Numbered from the stretch's first letter, positions 8,292 through 17,668 are shown. The stretch: 64,000 bases of DNA from Solibacillus silvestris_B (GCF_051967575.1 NZ_JBQCJW010000009.1:1-64000); one strand, 5' to 3'. Program-made: numbers and translations. The notes: a model not told the origin generated them from the letters alone.

Positions 8292-9401
8292 CTATGCCTT
8301 GTACTCTTTGTCGATGATTAAAATAGGCTTGATTGCAGATCCGTTTGCTGAATCGGTAAACGCCTGTGCTACATCTTCGAGCTCGTAAAACTTCACTAAT
8401 TTCTCGATCGGGAATTGACCGTTTTTATAGAATGTCACAAGTTTAGGGATGATTAATTGCGGTACTGCATCGCCTTCGATAACACCTTGCAATGTTAATG
8501 CATTCGCCACAATGTCATTGAATACGTTGAACGTTAAGTCACGTTTGCCGACTGCCACTGTTGCACATGTGCCTTTGACGCGTAAACAGCGCAGTGCAGC
8601 CAATGTAACTTCCGGAACACCTGTCGTTTCGAACGAGTAGTGGGCGCCTTTTCCTGTGATTTCCTTGATTCTTTCGACTGGATTTTCATTTTTGGAGTTG
8701 ATCGTATGTGTTGCGCCAAGCTCTTTTGCAAGCTCCAGACGGCTGTCGTGAATATCCACTGCGATAATTGGATAACAGCCGGCGATTTTTGCGGCCAGCA
8801 TACCGCTTAACCCTACAGCGCCTGTACCGAAAACAACAAGACCATTCCCTGGTTCAGGTTTGATGGAATTCAATACTGTACCGCTGCCGGTCATAATACC
8901 ACAGCCGAATGGTCCTAAATAGCGCAAATCAACATCTTTGTCTACTTTCACGACATTATTTTCAGCTACTGTAGTGTATGTGGCGAAGGAAGATTGACCA
9001 AAGAAGAGCGATACATCTTGATTATCCTCAGTAGTGAGTGGTGTGACACCGGATTGGTTTTTGCCGCCGAAGTTAAGCGGGATCATGTTTTCGCATCCGC
9101 CCGCATTGCCTTCCAAACAGTTGTCGCAAGTATTGCAGTAAGCAAAGCCTAATACTACGTGATCGCCTTGTTTAACCGTTGAGACATTTTCCCCGACTTT
9201 TTCAACAATTCCGGAGCCTTCATGACCGAGCACGACCGGATATGGCACCGGAATGGTTTTATCAAGAACGGTTGCGTCTGTATGGCATACACCGGTAGCA
9301 ACAAGACGGACCAATACTTCGCCAGCTTTTGGTTCGGCTAAATTCAAAGTCTGCTTTTGAAAATCCTTTTCGGGAGTTGTTACCATCGCATTAATCTTCA
9401 T
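8292..9401 (-). CDS. Zinc-dependent aryl/benzyl-alcohol-type dehydrogenase
   Basis: This 369-residue medium-chain dehydrogenase has catalytic-zinc ligands in GVCHTD and GHEG, the structural-zinc cysteines in CNTCDNCLEGNAGGC, and a Rossmann nucleotide site (FGTGAVGLSG) followed by an acidic residue in AVDIHD that suggests NAD. The overall pattern is that of aryl-alcohol (benzyl-alcohol) dehydrogenases that oxidise aromatic alcohols to aldehydes. It is divergent from an aldehyde dehydrogenase across 257 bp, so the pair could run alcohol to acid. The substrate is inferred. Confidence 0.88.
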   Translation of the reverse strand: MKINAMVTTPEKDFQKQTLNLAEPKAGEVLVRLVATGVCHTDATVLDKTIPVPYPVVLGHEGSGIVEKVGENVSTVKQGDHVVLGFAYCNTCDNCLEGNAGGCENMIPLNFGGKNQSGVTPLTTEDNQDVSLFFGQSSFATYTTVAENNVVKVDKDVDLRYLGPFGCGIMTGSGTVLNSIKPEPGNGLVVFGTGAVGLSGMLAAKIAGCYPIIAVDIHDSRLELAKELGATHTINSKNENPVERIKEITGKGAHYSFETTGVPEVTLAALRCLRVKGTCATVAVGKRDLTFNVFNDIVANALTLQGVIEGDAVPQLIIPKLVTFYKNGQFPIEKLVKFYELEDVAQAFTDSANGSAIKPILIIDKEYKA

Positions 9402-9658
9402 TTAAATACCCCATTTTTGTTTATTTGTACTACGTATTAAATAATCGCCATACACATGTATTTTTAAACTTTTAGCGAGTAAATATTCCTCTATTTGATA
9501 TTCCGCTGAATTAATTAATTTTCCTTCAATTCTTTATCGAATAGGTTTTCCAATAAGGGAAATGCTAAAAAGTATGGGCAAGCATGACGTCAAAATTAAA
9601 ACATGCGACTGCTTTTCCAGGAACTTAAAAACCTAAAGTGAAGTGAGGGAAAAATTCA

Positions 9659-11146
9659 ATGACCGCAAACAACAATTCGCCCATTACGGTAAATGCTTAT
9701 ATTAATGGTCAAAATATCGAGTCAAAGAGCCATACCCCGCGCGAAAATCCAGCAAATCCAGATGAGATTGTAGGATATTTCCCGGACAATACACTCGATG
9801 AAACAAAAAAGGCAATTGATGCTGCTTCGGAGGCATTCAAAACTTGGTCCAAAACCCCTGTTGATGAAAGAATCAGCAAGATGAATTCAGCTTCCGAAAA
9901 AATCAAGGCTAAAATCGATGAACTCAGTATTCTTTTAGCCCGTGAGCATGGAAAGCCTTTGTATGATGCAAAAGGCGAAATTACCATTTCAACGATTTGG
10001 ATGGATTACCAGAGCGGCATCGTCAAAGAAAAAATAAAGGATGAGGTTTTCGAGGATGAAAACGGAAGGGTGATTGTCGCCCATGACCCGATTGGTGTTG
10101 TCGGTGCAATCACCCCATGGAACTACCCCATTATATTGTCGTTAGTAAAAGTCGTCCCGGCATTGCTTTGCGGGAACACGATGGTAGTCAAACCTTCTCC
10201 TTTTGCGCCATTTGCCATTCATAAAATCATCGAAATCATAGCTGCTGAATTCCCTAAAGGGGTACTTAACATTGTACATGGGGGCTCTGAAGTGGGCAGC
10301 GAACTGACTTCCAACCCAAAAATATTAAAGGTCGCATTCACTGGAGGAACTAAAACAGGCGCAGCCATTATGAAAGCCGCGGCAGATACTATTAAAAATA
10401 TTACCCTTGAATTAGGCGGCAATGATCCAGGAATTGTTCTGGAAGACTTTGACCTCAATGATGAAAAAGCGATGCGTCGTATGGTGATTGCGAATTTCCT
10501 TACTGGCGGTCAAATTTGCATGATTGCGAAACGTGTCTATGTACACCATTCCATTTATGATGAATTTGTAAAAAAATACATTGAATCAGCTAATAAATGG
10601 ATTCGTGTGGGCGATCCGTTCAACCCTAAAGTCACTGTTGGGCCGGCAAATAATTCAAAACAAGTTCAATTTGTACAAAGTCTTGTCGATGATGCGAAAA
10701 GTCATGGCTGCGAAATCATTAAACTTGGAACAATTCTTGACGAGGAAATTTTCAGCAAGGGCTACTTTTTACAGCCGATGCTTGTCTTAGGAGCCGATTA
10801 CGACAGCCGAATCGTAGTTGAAGAACAATTTGGCTCAGCGGTTCCTATTTTGCCTTATGATTCTGAAGAACAAGTGATTGAAGAGGCGAATAAAAGCGAA
10901 TATGGTCTTACTTCCTCTGTCTGGGGCGAGGAGGAACATGCCATCCGGGTTGCCCGCCAAATTCAGGCAGGCGTCACGATGATCAACACCGCTGCCCTTC
11001 AAGGATTTGATATCCGTTTTCCATTTGGCGGTGTGAAGCAATCGGGAATCGGCCGGGAATTTGGACCGGACTCATTCGCTGCTTATACAGAACAACATGT
11101 GCTGACTGTTCCTAAGAGCGGCGAATTGCCATATATTCCCGAATAA
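9659..11146 (+). CDS. NAD(P)-dependent aldehyde dehydrogenase
   Basis: This 495-residue ALDH-superfamily enzyme has the NAD-site region GAITPWNYP, the glutamate motif LELGGNDP, the catalytic Cys in GGQICMIAKR and the C-terminal PFGGVKQSGIGREFG signature. It oxidises aldehydes to carboxylates in the cytosol. The exact substrate cannot be read. GAGGGA precedes its ATG. With the divergent alcohol dehydrogenase it forms a plausible two-step catabolic pair, and a hairpin at 11169 ends it as a single-gene unit. Confidence 0.92.
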   Translation: MTANNNSPITVNAYINGQNIESKSHTPRENPANPDEIVGYFPDNTLDETKKAIDAASEAFKTWSKTPVDERISKMNSASEKIKAKIDELSILLAREHGKPLYDAKGEITISTIWMDYQSGIVKEKIKDEVFEDENGRVIVAHDPIGVVGAITPWNYPIILSLVKVVPALLCGNTMVVKPSPFAPFAIHKIIEIIAAEFPKGVLNIVHGGSEVGSELTSNPKILKVAFTGGTKTGAAIMKAAADTIKNITLELGGNDPGIVLEDFDLNDEKAMRRMVIANFLTGGQICMIAKRVYVHHSIYDEFVKKYIESANKWIRVGDPFNPKVTVGPANNSKQVQFVQSLVDDAKSHGCEIIKLGTILDEEIFSKGYFLQPMLVLGADYDSRIVVEEQFGSAVPILPYDSEEQVIEEANKSEYGLTSSVWGEEEHAIRVARQIQAGVTMINTAALQGFDIRFPFGGVKQSGIGREFGPDSFAAYTEQHVLTVPKSGELPYIPE

Positions 11147-11168
11147 TGAATTAATATATTAAATAAAG

Positions 11169-11203
11169 AGGAAGTCATAGATTGAGCATATGGCTTCCTT
11201 TTT
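11169..11203 (+). terminator. Rho-independent terminator of the aldehyde dehydrogenase
   Basis: AGGAAGTCATA pairs with TATGGCTTCCT around a nine-base loop and is followed by TTTT, 22 bp after the stop codon. Confidence 0.85.
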
Positions 11204-11299
11204 CAATTTGCGATTATAGGGAATAGTAGTTGTATTAGGATATTGTTTTACGAGGTTTTTGGAACCCGACAACGATATCCTTGATAAGGAGAGGATTTT

Positions 11300-11959
11300 A
11301 TGAACATGAAGAAATTTTACTTTGCTGCATTAATTCCTTTGATGTTGATTTTATCTGCTTGTCAAGAAAGCGATCGGGCGCAATCGGAAAACCTTGCACA
11401 GCCTGAACACTCTAACTCGGAACCAATAAATTCACATGTTCAAAACAATGAATCAAGCGGTGATTCCCCAAAAGATAAGCCATCCAGTAGCAATGACAGC
11501 AACTTTTTCAGTCAAGACATAGACATAGTGAAGGAAAAGCGGTATTCAAATGAAAAGGAAGCCGTAAATGCAATTGAAAATTATTATGAAATCGGCCAGA
11601 CGAATTTGGATTTGGGACATGGAATCAAAGGGTTTGCAGAAGGTGCGGCAGGGCATCAATATATTTCCTGGAAAGAAGGAAACTGGTTGATTGAAATCAA
11701 TTTTCCGACAGATCCCGTATATGCTATAGACAATTATGAAAATGCCGAATCGATGGCGAAATCAATTGTAAACTATTTGGAGGAGCATTTTCTCCCGCCG
11801 CCGGATCAGCGCGGGAAAATACAAATAAATGGATTCCGTGAACATCCTGAAACGATCGTCCAATGGCAGAAAGGAAATAAAGTATATACAATTGATCAAA
11901 AAACAGCCGATCCTTTTGAAACATTGCAATTGACAGTCGAACAGTCGAATAAGCAATAG
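11300..11959 (+). CDS. Putative lipoprotein, function unknown
   Basis: The 219-residue protein has a lipoprotein signal: basic start, hydrophobic core and lipobox LILSAC at about residues 16-21, so it should be anchored on the outer membrane face by Cys21. A Ser/Asn/Glu-rich linker of about 50 residues follows, then a folded domain of about 130 residues (KEAVNAIENYYEIGQ ... PDQRGKIQINGF). AAGGAGAGG precedes the ATG. I do not recognise the family. It is a single-gene unit ending near a GACGGATCA hairpin. Confidence 0.8.
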   Translation: MNMKKFYFAALIPLMLILSACQESDRAQSENLAQPEHSNSEPINSHVQNNESSGDSPKDKPSSSNDSNFFSQDIDIVKEKRYSNEKEAVNAIENYYEIGQTNLDLGHGIKGFAEGAAGHQYISWKEGNWLIEINFPTDPVYAIDNYENAESMAKSIVNYLEEHFLPPPDQRGKIQINGFREHPETIVQWQKGNKVYTIDQKTADPFETLQLTVEQSNKQ

Positions 11960-11968
11960 ATTTTCTGT

Positions 11969-12013
11969 GACGGATCATGTTTTAATCAACGTGCTATAAA
12001 AATTTGATCCGTC
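11969..12013 (+). terminator. Hairpin after lipoprotein gene
   Basis: GACGGATCA at 11969 pairs with TGATCCGTC at 12005-12013 across a 27-base loop. The position, 10 bp after the stop, suggests a terminator, but the T tract is weak. Confidence 0.45.
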
Positions 12014-12125
12014 TCGATTTGCTTTCTCAATATTGCACCGAACATAACAATATTATATCGTTGTGTTCAGTAATATGGTTCATATACTTAAACAAGTCGA
12101 CCGATTATTGGAGGTATTTCATTTA

Positions 12126-12461
12126 ATGAATAAAGAGGAACAACTCAATAATATTAAAGAAGATTTTATAAATTCTCAAAAAATATTGCAGGCGATTGGT
12201 GATGAAACCCGTCAGTCTATCTTATTGGTTTTAATGCGAACAGATTGTCAAACAGGGCTGCGTGTAGGCGAAATCACTGAACAAACGCATCTTTCGAGAC
12301 CGGCTGTTTCCCATCATCTTAAGATTCTCAGGGATGCTGGTGTAATTTTAATGCGCAAGGAAGGGACAATGAATTTTTATTTTATTAATATCCATTCAAA
12401 AATAGGTTTACTAAAAAATCTTGTCACAGATATTGACAAATTTATGGGGGATTTTTATTAA
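12126..12461 (+). CDS. ArsR-family transcriptional regulator
   Basis: This winged-helix regulator of about 111 residues has a recognition region in LRVGEITEQTHLSRPAVSHH followed by LKILRDAGVI and a wing (RKEGTMNFYFI), as in the ArsR/SmtB family. No metal-binding ELCVC motif is seen, so its signal is probably not a soft metal bound at that site. The ATG at 12126 is preferred because GGAGG lies upstream. It is 33 bp from the oxidoreductase gene, which it probably controls. Confidence 0.85.
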   Translation: MNKEEQLNNIKEDFINSQKILQAIGDETRQSILLVLMRTDCQTGLRVGEITEQTHLSRPAVSHHLKILRDAGVILMRKEGTMNFYFINIHSKIGLLKNLVTDIDKFMGDFY

Positions 12462-12494
12462 ATTAAAAAAATCTACCATTTAGAGGAACAGACT

Positions 12495-13493
12495 TTGAAA
12501 GCGATGGTTATAGATAAATATGGGAAGGTTCCAATGCGTTTGGAAAACATGCCTACAGCTAAAATAGATGAATATGAAGTACTCGCGGAAATTCATGCGG
12601 CCAGTATTAATCCTATTGATTTTAAAATACGTGATGGAAAAGTGAAATTGTTGCTTAATTATAAAATGCCTCTTATTCTTGGAAATGACTTTTCGGGTGT
12701 AGTGATAAAAGTCGGTGCAAAAGTGACTCGTTTTAAAGTGGGCGACGAAATATATGCACGCCCGCGCAAAAATAAAATTGGCACTTTTGCTGAATATATC
12801 TCTGTTCATGAAGATGATATCGCTTTAAAACCTAAAAATTTAACCTTTGAAGAAGCAGCATCAATCCCGTTGGTTGGGTTGACTGCGTATCAAGCATTTG
12901 CAGACATTTTACAATTACAAAAAGGACAAAAGATTTTGATCCAAGCAGGGGCTGGCGGTGTCGGCACTTTTGCAATTCAACTTGCAAAAGTGATGGGGGA
13001 AACTGTTGCAACAACTGCCAGTGATGCTGGGACAGATTTAGTAAGATCCCTTGATGCGGATGAAATTATAAATTACAAAACAGAAAATTTTGAAGAAATA
13101 TTAAAGAATTATGATGCAGTATTTGATACACTCGGGGGCGACATACTGGAAAAATCATTTAATATTGTTAAAGAAGGAGGGAAAATTGTTTCCGTTTCGG
13201 GATTGCCGAATGCTCGTTTTGCCAAGGAAAATGGTTCAGGATTTTTTAAAACATTGTTGTTTTCTATAGCAAGCAATAAACTTACTGCTCTCGAAAAAAA
13301 GCATAATGTTCAATATACATTTTTGTTTATGAAGCCAAGCGGAGATCAGTTGCGTATTATTGCCGATCATATTGAATCAGGTAAAATCAAACCTGTAATT
13401 GATAAAGTGTTTCCTTTTGAAGATGCTCAAGAGGCTATGGAATATGCGGAATCTGGCAGGGCTAAAGGGAAAATAATATTGAAAATCAAATAG
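12495..13493 (+). CDS. NADP-dependent zinc-free oxidoreductase (quinone oxidoreductase-like)
   Basis: This 332-residue MDR-superfamily protein has the N-terminal GroES-like fold (GNDFSGVVIKVG), a Rossmann motif (IQAGAGGVGTFAIQLAK) and no zinc-binding cysteine cluster, as in quinone oxidoreductases and enoyl reductases. It probably reduces quinones or reactive enones with NADPH. TTG at 12495 with AGAGGA upstream gives the family-typical MKAM start. It is co-directional and close to the ArsR-type gene, suggesting a small electrophile- or redox-responsive operon. Confidence 0.87.
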   Translation: MKAMVIDKYGKVPMRLENMPTAKIDEYEVLAEIHAASINPIDFKIRDGKVKLLLNYKMPLILGNDFSGVVIKVGAKVTRFKVGDEIYARPRKNKIGTFAEYISVHEDDIALKPKNLTFEEAASIPLVGLTAYQAFADILQLQKGQKILIQAGAGGVGTFAIQLAKVMGETVATTASDAGTDLVRSLDADEIINYKTENFEEILKNYDAVFDTLGGDILEKSFNIVKEGGKIVSVSGLPNARFAKENGSGFFKTLLFSIASNKLTALEKKHNVQYTFLFMKPSGDQLRIIADHIESGKIKPVIDKVFPFEDAQEAMEYAESGRAKGKIILKIK

Positions 13494-13664
13494 TTATGAT
13501 TTATGAAAAAGGCTTGTTTCGGCGTCGGATATTGAAAAAAGAGGCAGGAAAGTGTATCTCCCAACGCGAATTAAACAAATAATATTTCCCCTTCATTGAA
13601 GAGTTGAGGAAATTTGAGCGTTTTTCAGGTGGTCGATTATTTAAATCAATGGCAGGAGGCATCT

Positions 13665-14102
13665 ATGGAAAAAACATACTTGTATGCATATATTGAATTC
13701 GACGGAAATGATGATTTTCCGTTAAATATTTTCACACAAGAAATAGGCGTCCAGCCTACGAAAACCTGGAAAATAGGCGAACGGGTAAAACCTGGCCATC
13801 CAACAAATAAGAGAATACAGGTAAATACTTGTTGGCGCTTCGAAATAGAAACGATAGAATCACTCGATACAGAAGATGTATTGCGTCCGCTTTTAGAAGT
13901 ATTCCAATCAAAGACGGATACAATCAATCAATTGAAAGAACAATTCAGTTTAGATGTCCGGCTTGAATTAGTAATGCACATTTACGATGGCCACACTCCT
14001 GGATTGGTGATTTATCCTCCATTCAGCAAGTTTGCAGCAGAAATAAATGCTTTTTTGGATGTGGACATGTATGTTTTTCCTTTTACTGAACCCAAAGAAT
14101 AA
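13665..14102 (+). CDS. DUF4279-family protein
   Basis: This is a soluble protein of about 145 residues whose pattern (YAYIEFDGNDDFPLNIFTQ ... GVQPTKTWKIGE ... NTCWRFE) matches the DUF4279 family, of unknown function, often found near toxin-immunity loci in other genomes. No toxin gene is visible here. The ATG at 13665 has AGGAGG upstream. An in-frame start 17 codons earlier has no good site. Confidence 0.75.
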   Translation: MEKTYLYAYIEFDGNDDFPLNIFTQEIGVQPTKTWKIGERVKPGHPTNKRIQVNTCWRFEIETIESLDTEDVLRPLLEVFQSKTDTINQLKEQFSLDVRLELVMHIYDGHTPGLVIYPPFSKFAAEINAFLDVDMYVFPFTEPKE

Positions 14103-14257
14103 TTGGCTTATGATAAGCATTGGCAATGTACGCTAAACTTCATAATAAAATGAATCTCTATTAGATTTAATTCCATTATTTTTAAATGCATGCCGGGTAA
14201 ACAGTTTGGACAGCTTTATCTGAAAATGCGGTACCGCTTTTCAATGCCCTCTCATCC

Positions 14258-15037
14258 TCATCGAACTGTCAGCCAATCATAAAACGGGACTGGACGCGAG
14301 CTTTGGACAGGCTTCTTTTTGGCTGCTTGCAATACTGGGCGTGCAACAGCCTTTTCATAAGCCCCTTTATAAACAGCCCGTAATGTCGTTTGGATCGTCA
14401 ACTTCCCATCATGAATATCATGGATAATTTTCCATATCGCATCTTTTGCGACTGTAAACTCCCGCATGTTTTGCATCGGTGTCGCTAAGATGGCTGCTCG
14501 CAACCCATCTTTCAACTCGTCTTTTAGCGGCAGGCTCATTAAAAATTCATACAATATTTTTTGCCACTCATTCATTTGGGCAATTGTATTATTATATATT
14601 TCTGTTAAAGAGCTTGTTTGAAAAAGATTAAAAGAAACAGTTTGTTTTTCCGGAAAGTCGCCGCTATCCGCTAAATCATGCGCTTCCTCCGTTTGGACCC
14701 GCTCGGACATTTCCGATGGGACATGTAATATTTGATAGATGTTCGCCCCTTTAATGCCGTTTAGTTTCGTGCTGGCAACAGCGCATAAAATCCCGAGCTG
14801 TGCCGCTTTTTTCACTGCGCGATACACCGTTTTCGTGCTGATTCCTAAGCTGTCGGCAATCGTTTTTGCCTTTAAGTGCGCCGCTCCCGGATAGGCAAGC
14901 GCTGATTGGGCAATGCGCAAAATAACATTGCGCTCACTTTCCGTCAGGTTATTTTCGGCAAGATGGTGTGCGACTGCTTCGTCCATTTCAGCCACTGTGG
15001 TAAATGTCTGATACGTTTTTAAATATTCGAATACCAT
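14258..15037 (-). CDS. Helix-turn-helix protein, replication-initiator-like architecture
   Basis: The protein has about 260 residues. A winged helix-turn-helix around residues 55-95 (KAKTIADSLGISTKTVYRAVKKA) precedes a variable linker and an alpha-helical C-terminal half ending PFYDWLTVR. A closing FYNWL-like motif is seen in DnaD/RepA-like and so-called cytosolic proteins of Bacillus. ATG 15037 is chosen, nine bases after GGGAG, because the upstream ATG touches that site. Its role is unknown; it may derive from a plasmid or phage. Confidence 0.7.
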   Translation of the reverse strand: MVFEYLKTYQTFTTVAEMDEAVAHHLAENNLTESERNVILRIAQSALAYPGAAHLKAKTIADSLGISTKTVYRAVKKAAQLGILCAVASTKLNGIKGANIYQILHVPSEMSERVQTEEAHDLADSGDFPEKQTVSFNLFQTSSLTEIYNNTIAQMNEWQKILYEFLMSLPLKDELKDGLRAAILATPMQNMREFTVAKDAIWKIIHDIHDGKLTIQTTLRAVYKGAYEKAVARPVLQAAKKKPVQSSRPVPFYDWLTVR

Positions 15038-15239
15038 AATGTGCATCTCCCTTCACATTACATATGTCAAAAATAAATGTAAAAGGGGACATCTTTTTTT
15101 AATTATTTAAAATTTATTTTCGGGAGGCGAAAATTGTTATTTCACGCACGCAGCCTTTCTTTAGGAAATAAAGGGATTTGGATTCTTACATTGTTGAGAC
15201 CTACCATCCAATGGAAAATGATAAGGAGGATGTGGAGAT

Positions 15240-15407
15240 ATATTTACGAATCCAGCTGTTTTATGGATTGGTAAAATATCAATAAATAGTATGGCGATTC
15301 AATATAAGTGCCGTAAAAATGTATCTTTTAGCGATGCAATAGAAGTTGGCAGGATTAAATTTCAATGCAACGGATTAATGAAGAAGGAGTATTCGGGGAC
15401 AGTATAG
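15240..15407 (+). pseudogene. Possible decayed gene fragment
   Basis: A 55-codon open frame without a start codon (IFTNPAVLWIGKISINSM ... SDAIEVGRIKF) ends at TAG 15405-15407. The strand-turn pattern is vaguely like a hot-dog thioesterase C-terminal half, but that is weak. It lies in the 400-bp gap between the helix-turn-helix gene and the VOC gene, close to two other remnants. It may be chance. Confidence 0.25.
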
Positions 15408-15446
15408 AAATGAAAGTCGAACGAATATTTAAGAGGAGAAAGCAAA

Positions 15447-15830
15447 ATGAAGAACCTTCTATTAGAATCACATTGTATATTTCCGACATCAGACATAGTA
15501 AAGACTGCCAATTTTTATGAACAGAAGATGGGGTTTAATGCTGTATCGTATTTGGATGCAAAAGAACCACATATTTGCTTATATCGTGATACGACAGAAA
15601 TTATCTTAACTAAAACAAATGGACAAAATGTAATCCCGAATAGAGTATTGTATGGCTACGGGTATGATGCCTATTTTATAACAAAAAACCAAGAGGAGCT
15701 TTATGAAGAGCTGAGCAACTCCAATGTGAAAATCGTTCGCAAATTAGGCGATACGGATTACAATAATAAAGAATTTGTAATCGAGGATATAGATGGAAGA
15801 TGGATAGCTTTTGGAATTAAAATAAAGTAA
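15447..15830 (+). CDS. VOC-superfamily (glyoxalase/bleomycin-resistance-like) protein
   Basis: This 127-residue protein has the two beta-alpha-beta-beta modules of the vicinal oxygen chelate fold: residues 8-55 (CIFPTSDIVKTANFYEQKMGF) and 66-125 (GYGYDAYFITKNQEELYEEL ... FVIEDIDGRWIAFG). Such proteins chelate a metal and isomerise or bind small electrophiles, or sequester antibiotics. The substrate is unknown. AGGAGAAAG precedes the ATG. It is a single-gene unit. Confidence 0.85.
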   Translation: MKNLLLESHCIFPTSDIVKTANFYEQKMGFNAVSYLDAKEPHICLYRDTTEIILTKTNGQNVIPNRVLYGYGYDAYFITKNQEELYEELSNSNVKIVRKLGDTDYNNKEFVIEDIDGRWIAFGIKIK

Positions 15831-15901
15831 TGAAAACAAAGAAAGAGCGTCTCTATATAAATAGAAACGCTTCTGCCATATATCATTCGTTTTTAAGGAC
15901 T

Positions 15902-16015
15902 CTAAAAAACACCGCTGAAAATCAAAACTGCGGCTATCGAAAACATGATTCCAATCGTTTCGCCTAACAATAGCCAGCCTAATTTATTTCCAAGGCGAGA
16001 GAAGTTAAAAATTAC
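15902..16015 (-). pseudogene. C-terminal remnant of an EamA/DMT-type transporter
   Basis: On the minus strand a 37-codon frame ending in TAG at 15902-15904 reads LGWLLLGETIGIMFSIAAVL-IFSGVF. This is the typical last two helices of EamA-family drug/metabolite transporters, which have GE(x) between the helices. An in-frame stop lies just upstream and no remaining gene exists, so it is a degraded 3' end. Confidence 0.6.
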
Positions 16016-16115
16016 CTATGCTTTGCCGCTTCACTCAAGGGGTAGTTTAATGTATAAAGACCTTCGTCTCTGAATAATGCAATAAAAAAATTTTGCTGGA
16101 ACGGGAGTGTTGTAC

Positions 16116-16877
16116 TTGAAGGTATTGGTGACTGGCGCGACAGGAAAGCTAGGTTCGGCTTTGCTGACTCAATTAAAAGCATCTGATTATACTGTTAGAA
16201 CAACTTCAAGAAAAAAAACCGAAGAAATTGGAGAATTTGAATGGGTTTACAGCGATTTACTGTCTGGTGAAGGTTTGGAAGCTGCGGTAAAGGATGTAGA
16301 TGTCATTATCCACGCAGCAACAAGCCCGATGAAAGATTCCAAAAATATTGAGGTTACAGGGTTTGAAAATTTGTTGAGTAAAGCATGGCATATTAAGCAT
16401 TTTATTTATCCGTCAATTGTAGGGATAGAGGATATTCCATTCAAATATTATAAACTGAAATATGAAGCGGAAGAATTGTTGAGAAATGGCTCTGTTCCTT
16501 ATACAATCGCTCGCGCAACTCAATTTCATAGCTTTATTGAAAATCTGTTTTTATCAAAACCTCTCTTAAAAAAATATGTGATCCCGGGACACATTAAATT
16601 TCAAAGTGTAGATGTTGAAGACTTTGCCAAATATTTGATTGAACAAATTAAAGCAGGTCCTCAAGGAAGAGCGAATGATTTTGGCGGTCCGGATATAATG
16701 ACGCTAAAGGAAATGGCGGAACTGAAGATAAAAGTAAATAATGAGGCAAGAAAAGTTGTAAGCATTTCTTTACCTGGAAAGCTGTACAAATCTTTGCTGG
16801 AAGGAAAAAATACAAGTCCAGCCCAAAAAACAGGGGAAATTACGTTTGAGGAATATTTAATCGGTAAAATGAATTGA
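16116..16877 (+). CDS. NmrA-like/SDR-family NAD(P)-binding protein
   Basis: This protein of about 253 residues has the Rossmann motif VTGATGKLGSAL at its start and the atypical-SDR region FIYPSIVGIEDIPFKYYKLKYEAE. The Ser-Tyr-Lys set is partly altered, as is common in NmrA-like proteins, so it may sense or reduce NAD(P)-linked substrates. TTG 16116 is placed nine bases after GGGAG. Earlier in-frame GTG/TTG codons are too near the site. The substrate is unknown. Confidence 0.8.
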   Translation: MKVLVTGATGKLGSALLTQLKASDYTVRTTSRKKTEEIGEFEWVYSDLLSGEGLEAAVKDVDVIIHAATSPMKDSKNIEVTGFENLLSKAWHIKHFIYPSIVGIEDIPFKYYKLKYEAEELLRNGSVPYTIARATQFHSFIENLFLSKPLLKKYVIPGHIKFQSVDVEDFAKYLIEQIKAGPQGRANDFGGPDIMTLKEMAELKIKVNNEARKVVSISLPGKLYKSLLEGKNTSPAQKTGEITFEEYLIGKMN

Positions 16878-16927
16878 AAATAAGGAAGTTATACCCTCTC
16901 CCTTATTTCAAATCTGTTTCCAAATAA

Positions 16928-17026
16928 GAATACTCTTTCAATGGTGATAAGCTATTAAGCCAAGCGGATGAATGCTTTACAGCTATACTAAAGCAAAAGG
17001 AAGATGAAAATACCCGATTAATATAA
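16928..17026 (+). pseudogene. Possible 3' gene remnant
   Basis: A 32-codon frame (EYSFNGDKLLSQADECFTAI ... ENTRLI) ends with TAA at 17024-17026. It has protein-like composition but no start or ribosome binding site. It lies between two intact genes and may be the tail of a lost gene. Confidence 0.3.
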
Positions 17027-17085
17027 AATTTCCATTAGCCGTTTATTAGTGTAATGGGCATGGGAAATACAATCAGGAGGTAACT

Positions 17086-17541
17086 ATGGGATATATTGAG
17101 GATTTGCGCAAAGTTGTGGGAAATCAGCCTTTAATACTTGTTGGCGCTGGGGTGGCTGTCTTTAACGAAAAAGGGGAAATATTGTTGCAAAAAGGGAGTG
17201 ACGGCGTTTGGGGTGTCCCGGGCGGATTTGTTGAATTAGGGGAGTCTACTGAAGAAGCAGGGAGAAGAGAAGTTTTAGAGGAAACAGGAATTGAAGTAGG
17301 AAAGCTGGAATTGGCCGGGGTATTTTCAGGAAAGCAGCACTTTGTAAAGCTGCCGAACGGAGATCAATACTACCCTGTTACAATCGCCTATGTTTCAAAG
17401 GATATTAAAGGTGGGGAACTTAAAGTGGATGGGCAGGAAACAATTGAAGCGAAGTTCTTTAATTTATCCGAGTTGCCGGAGGGGCTTAACCCGATGATAA
17501 AAAATCTTATTCAACAATATGCTCTGTCTATACCGCAATAA
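17086..17541 (+). CDS. NUDIX hydrolase
   Basis: This 151-residue enzyme has a complete Nudix box, GGFVELGESTEEAGRREVLEETGIEV (split here as GGFVELGESTEEAG and RREVLEETGIEV). It binds divalent metal and cleaves nucleoside diphosphates linked to another moiety. A typical substrate is an oxidised or sugar nucleotide, but it cannot be read from the sequence. AGGAGG stands six bases before the ATG. A hairpin at 17589 separates it from the sigma-factor gene. Confidence 0.92.
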   Translation: MGYIEDLRKVVGNQPLILVGAGVAVFNEKGEILLQKGSDGVWGVPGGFVELGESTEEAGRREVLEETGIEVGKLELAGVFSGKQHFVKLPNGDQYYPVTIAYVSKDIKGGELKVDGQETIEAKFFNLSELPEGLNPMIKNLIQQYALSIPQ

Positions 17542-17588
17542 AAAGCGGGTATCGCTATTAATTTTTAATGCATGTTGGAAGTCATTCG

Positions 17589-17617
17589 AAAGCTTAGCAA
17601 AAAATGCTAGGCTTTTT
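17589..17617 (+). terminator. Rho-independent terminator after NUDIX gene
   Basis: AAGCTTAGCA pairs with TGCTAGGCTT around a short A-rich loop, followed by TTT. It ends the NUDIX transcript about 50 bp before the sigma-factor ribosome binding site. Confidence 0.75.
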
Positions 17618-17668
17618 CGTCTTTTTAATGGTTGGTTTCGTTTATATAGTAAGAGGAGGGGGACACAC

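Noticed and set aside
14258..15037. Plasmid or phage replication origin near the helix-turn-helix protein
   Set aside because: No iterons, partner replication genes or phage genes are found nearby. The protein alone is not enough.
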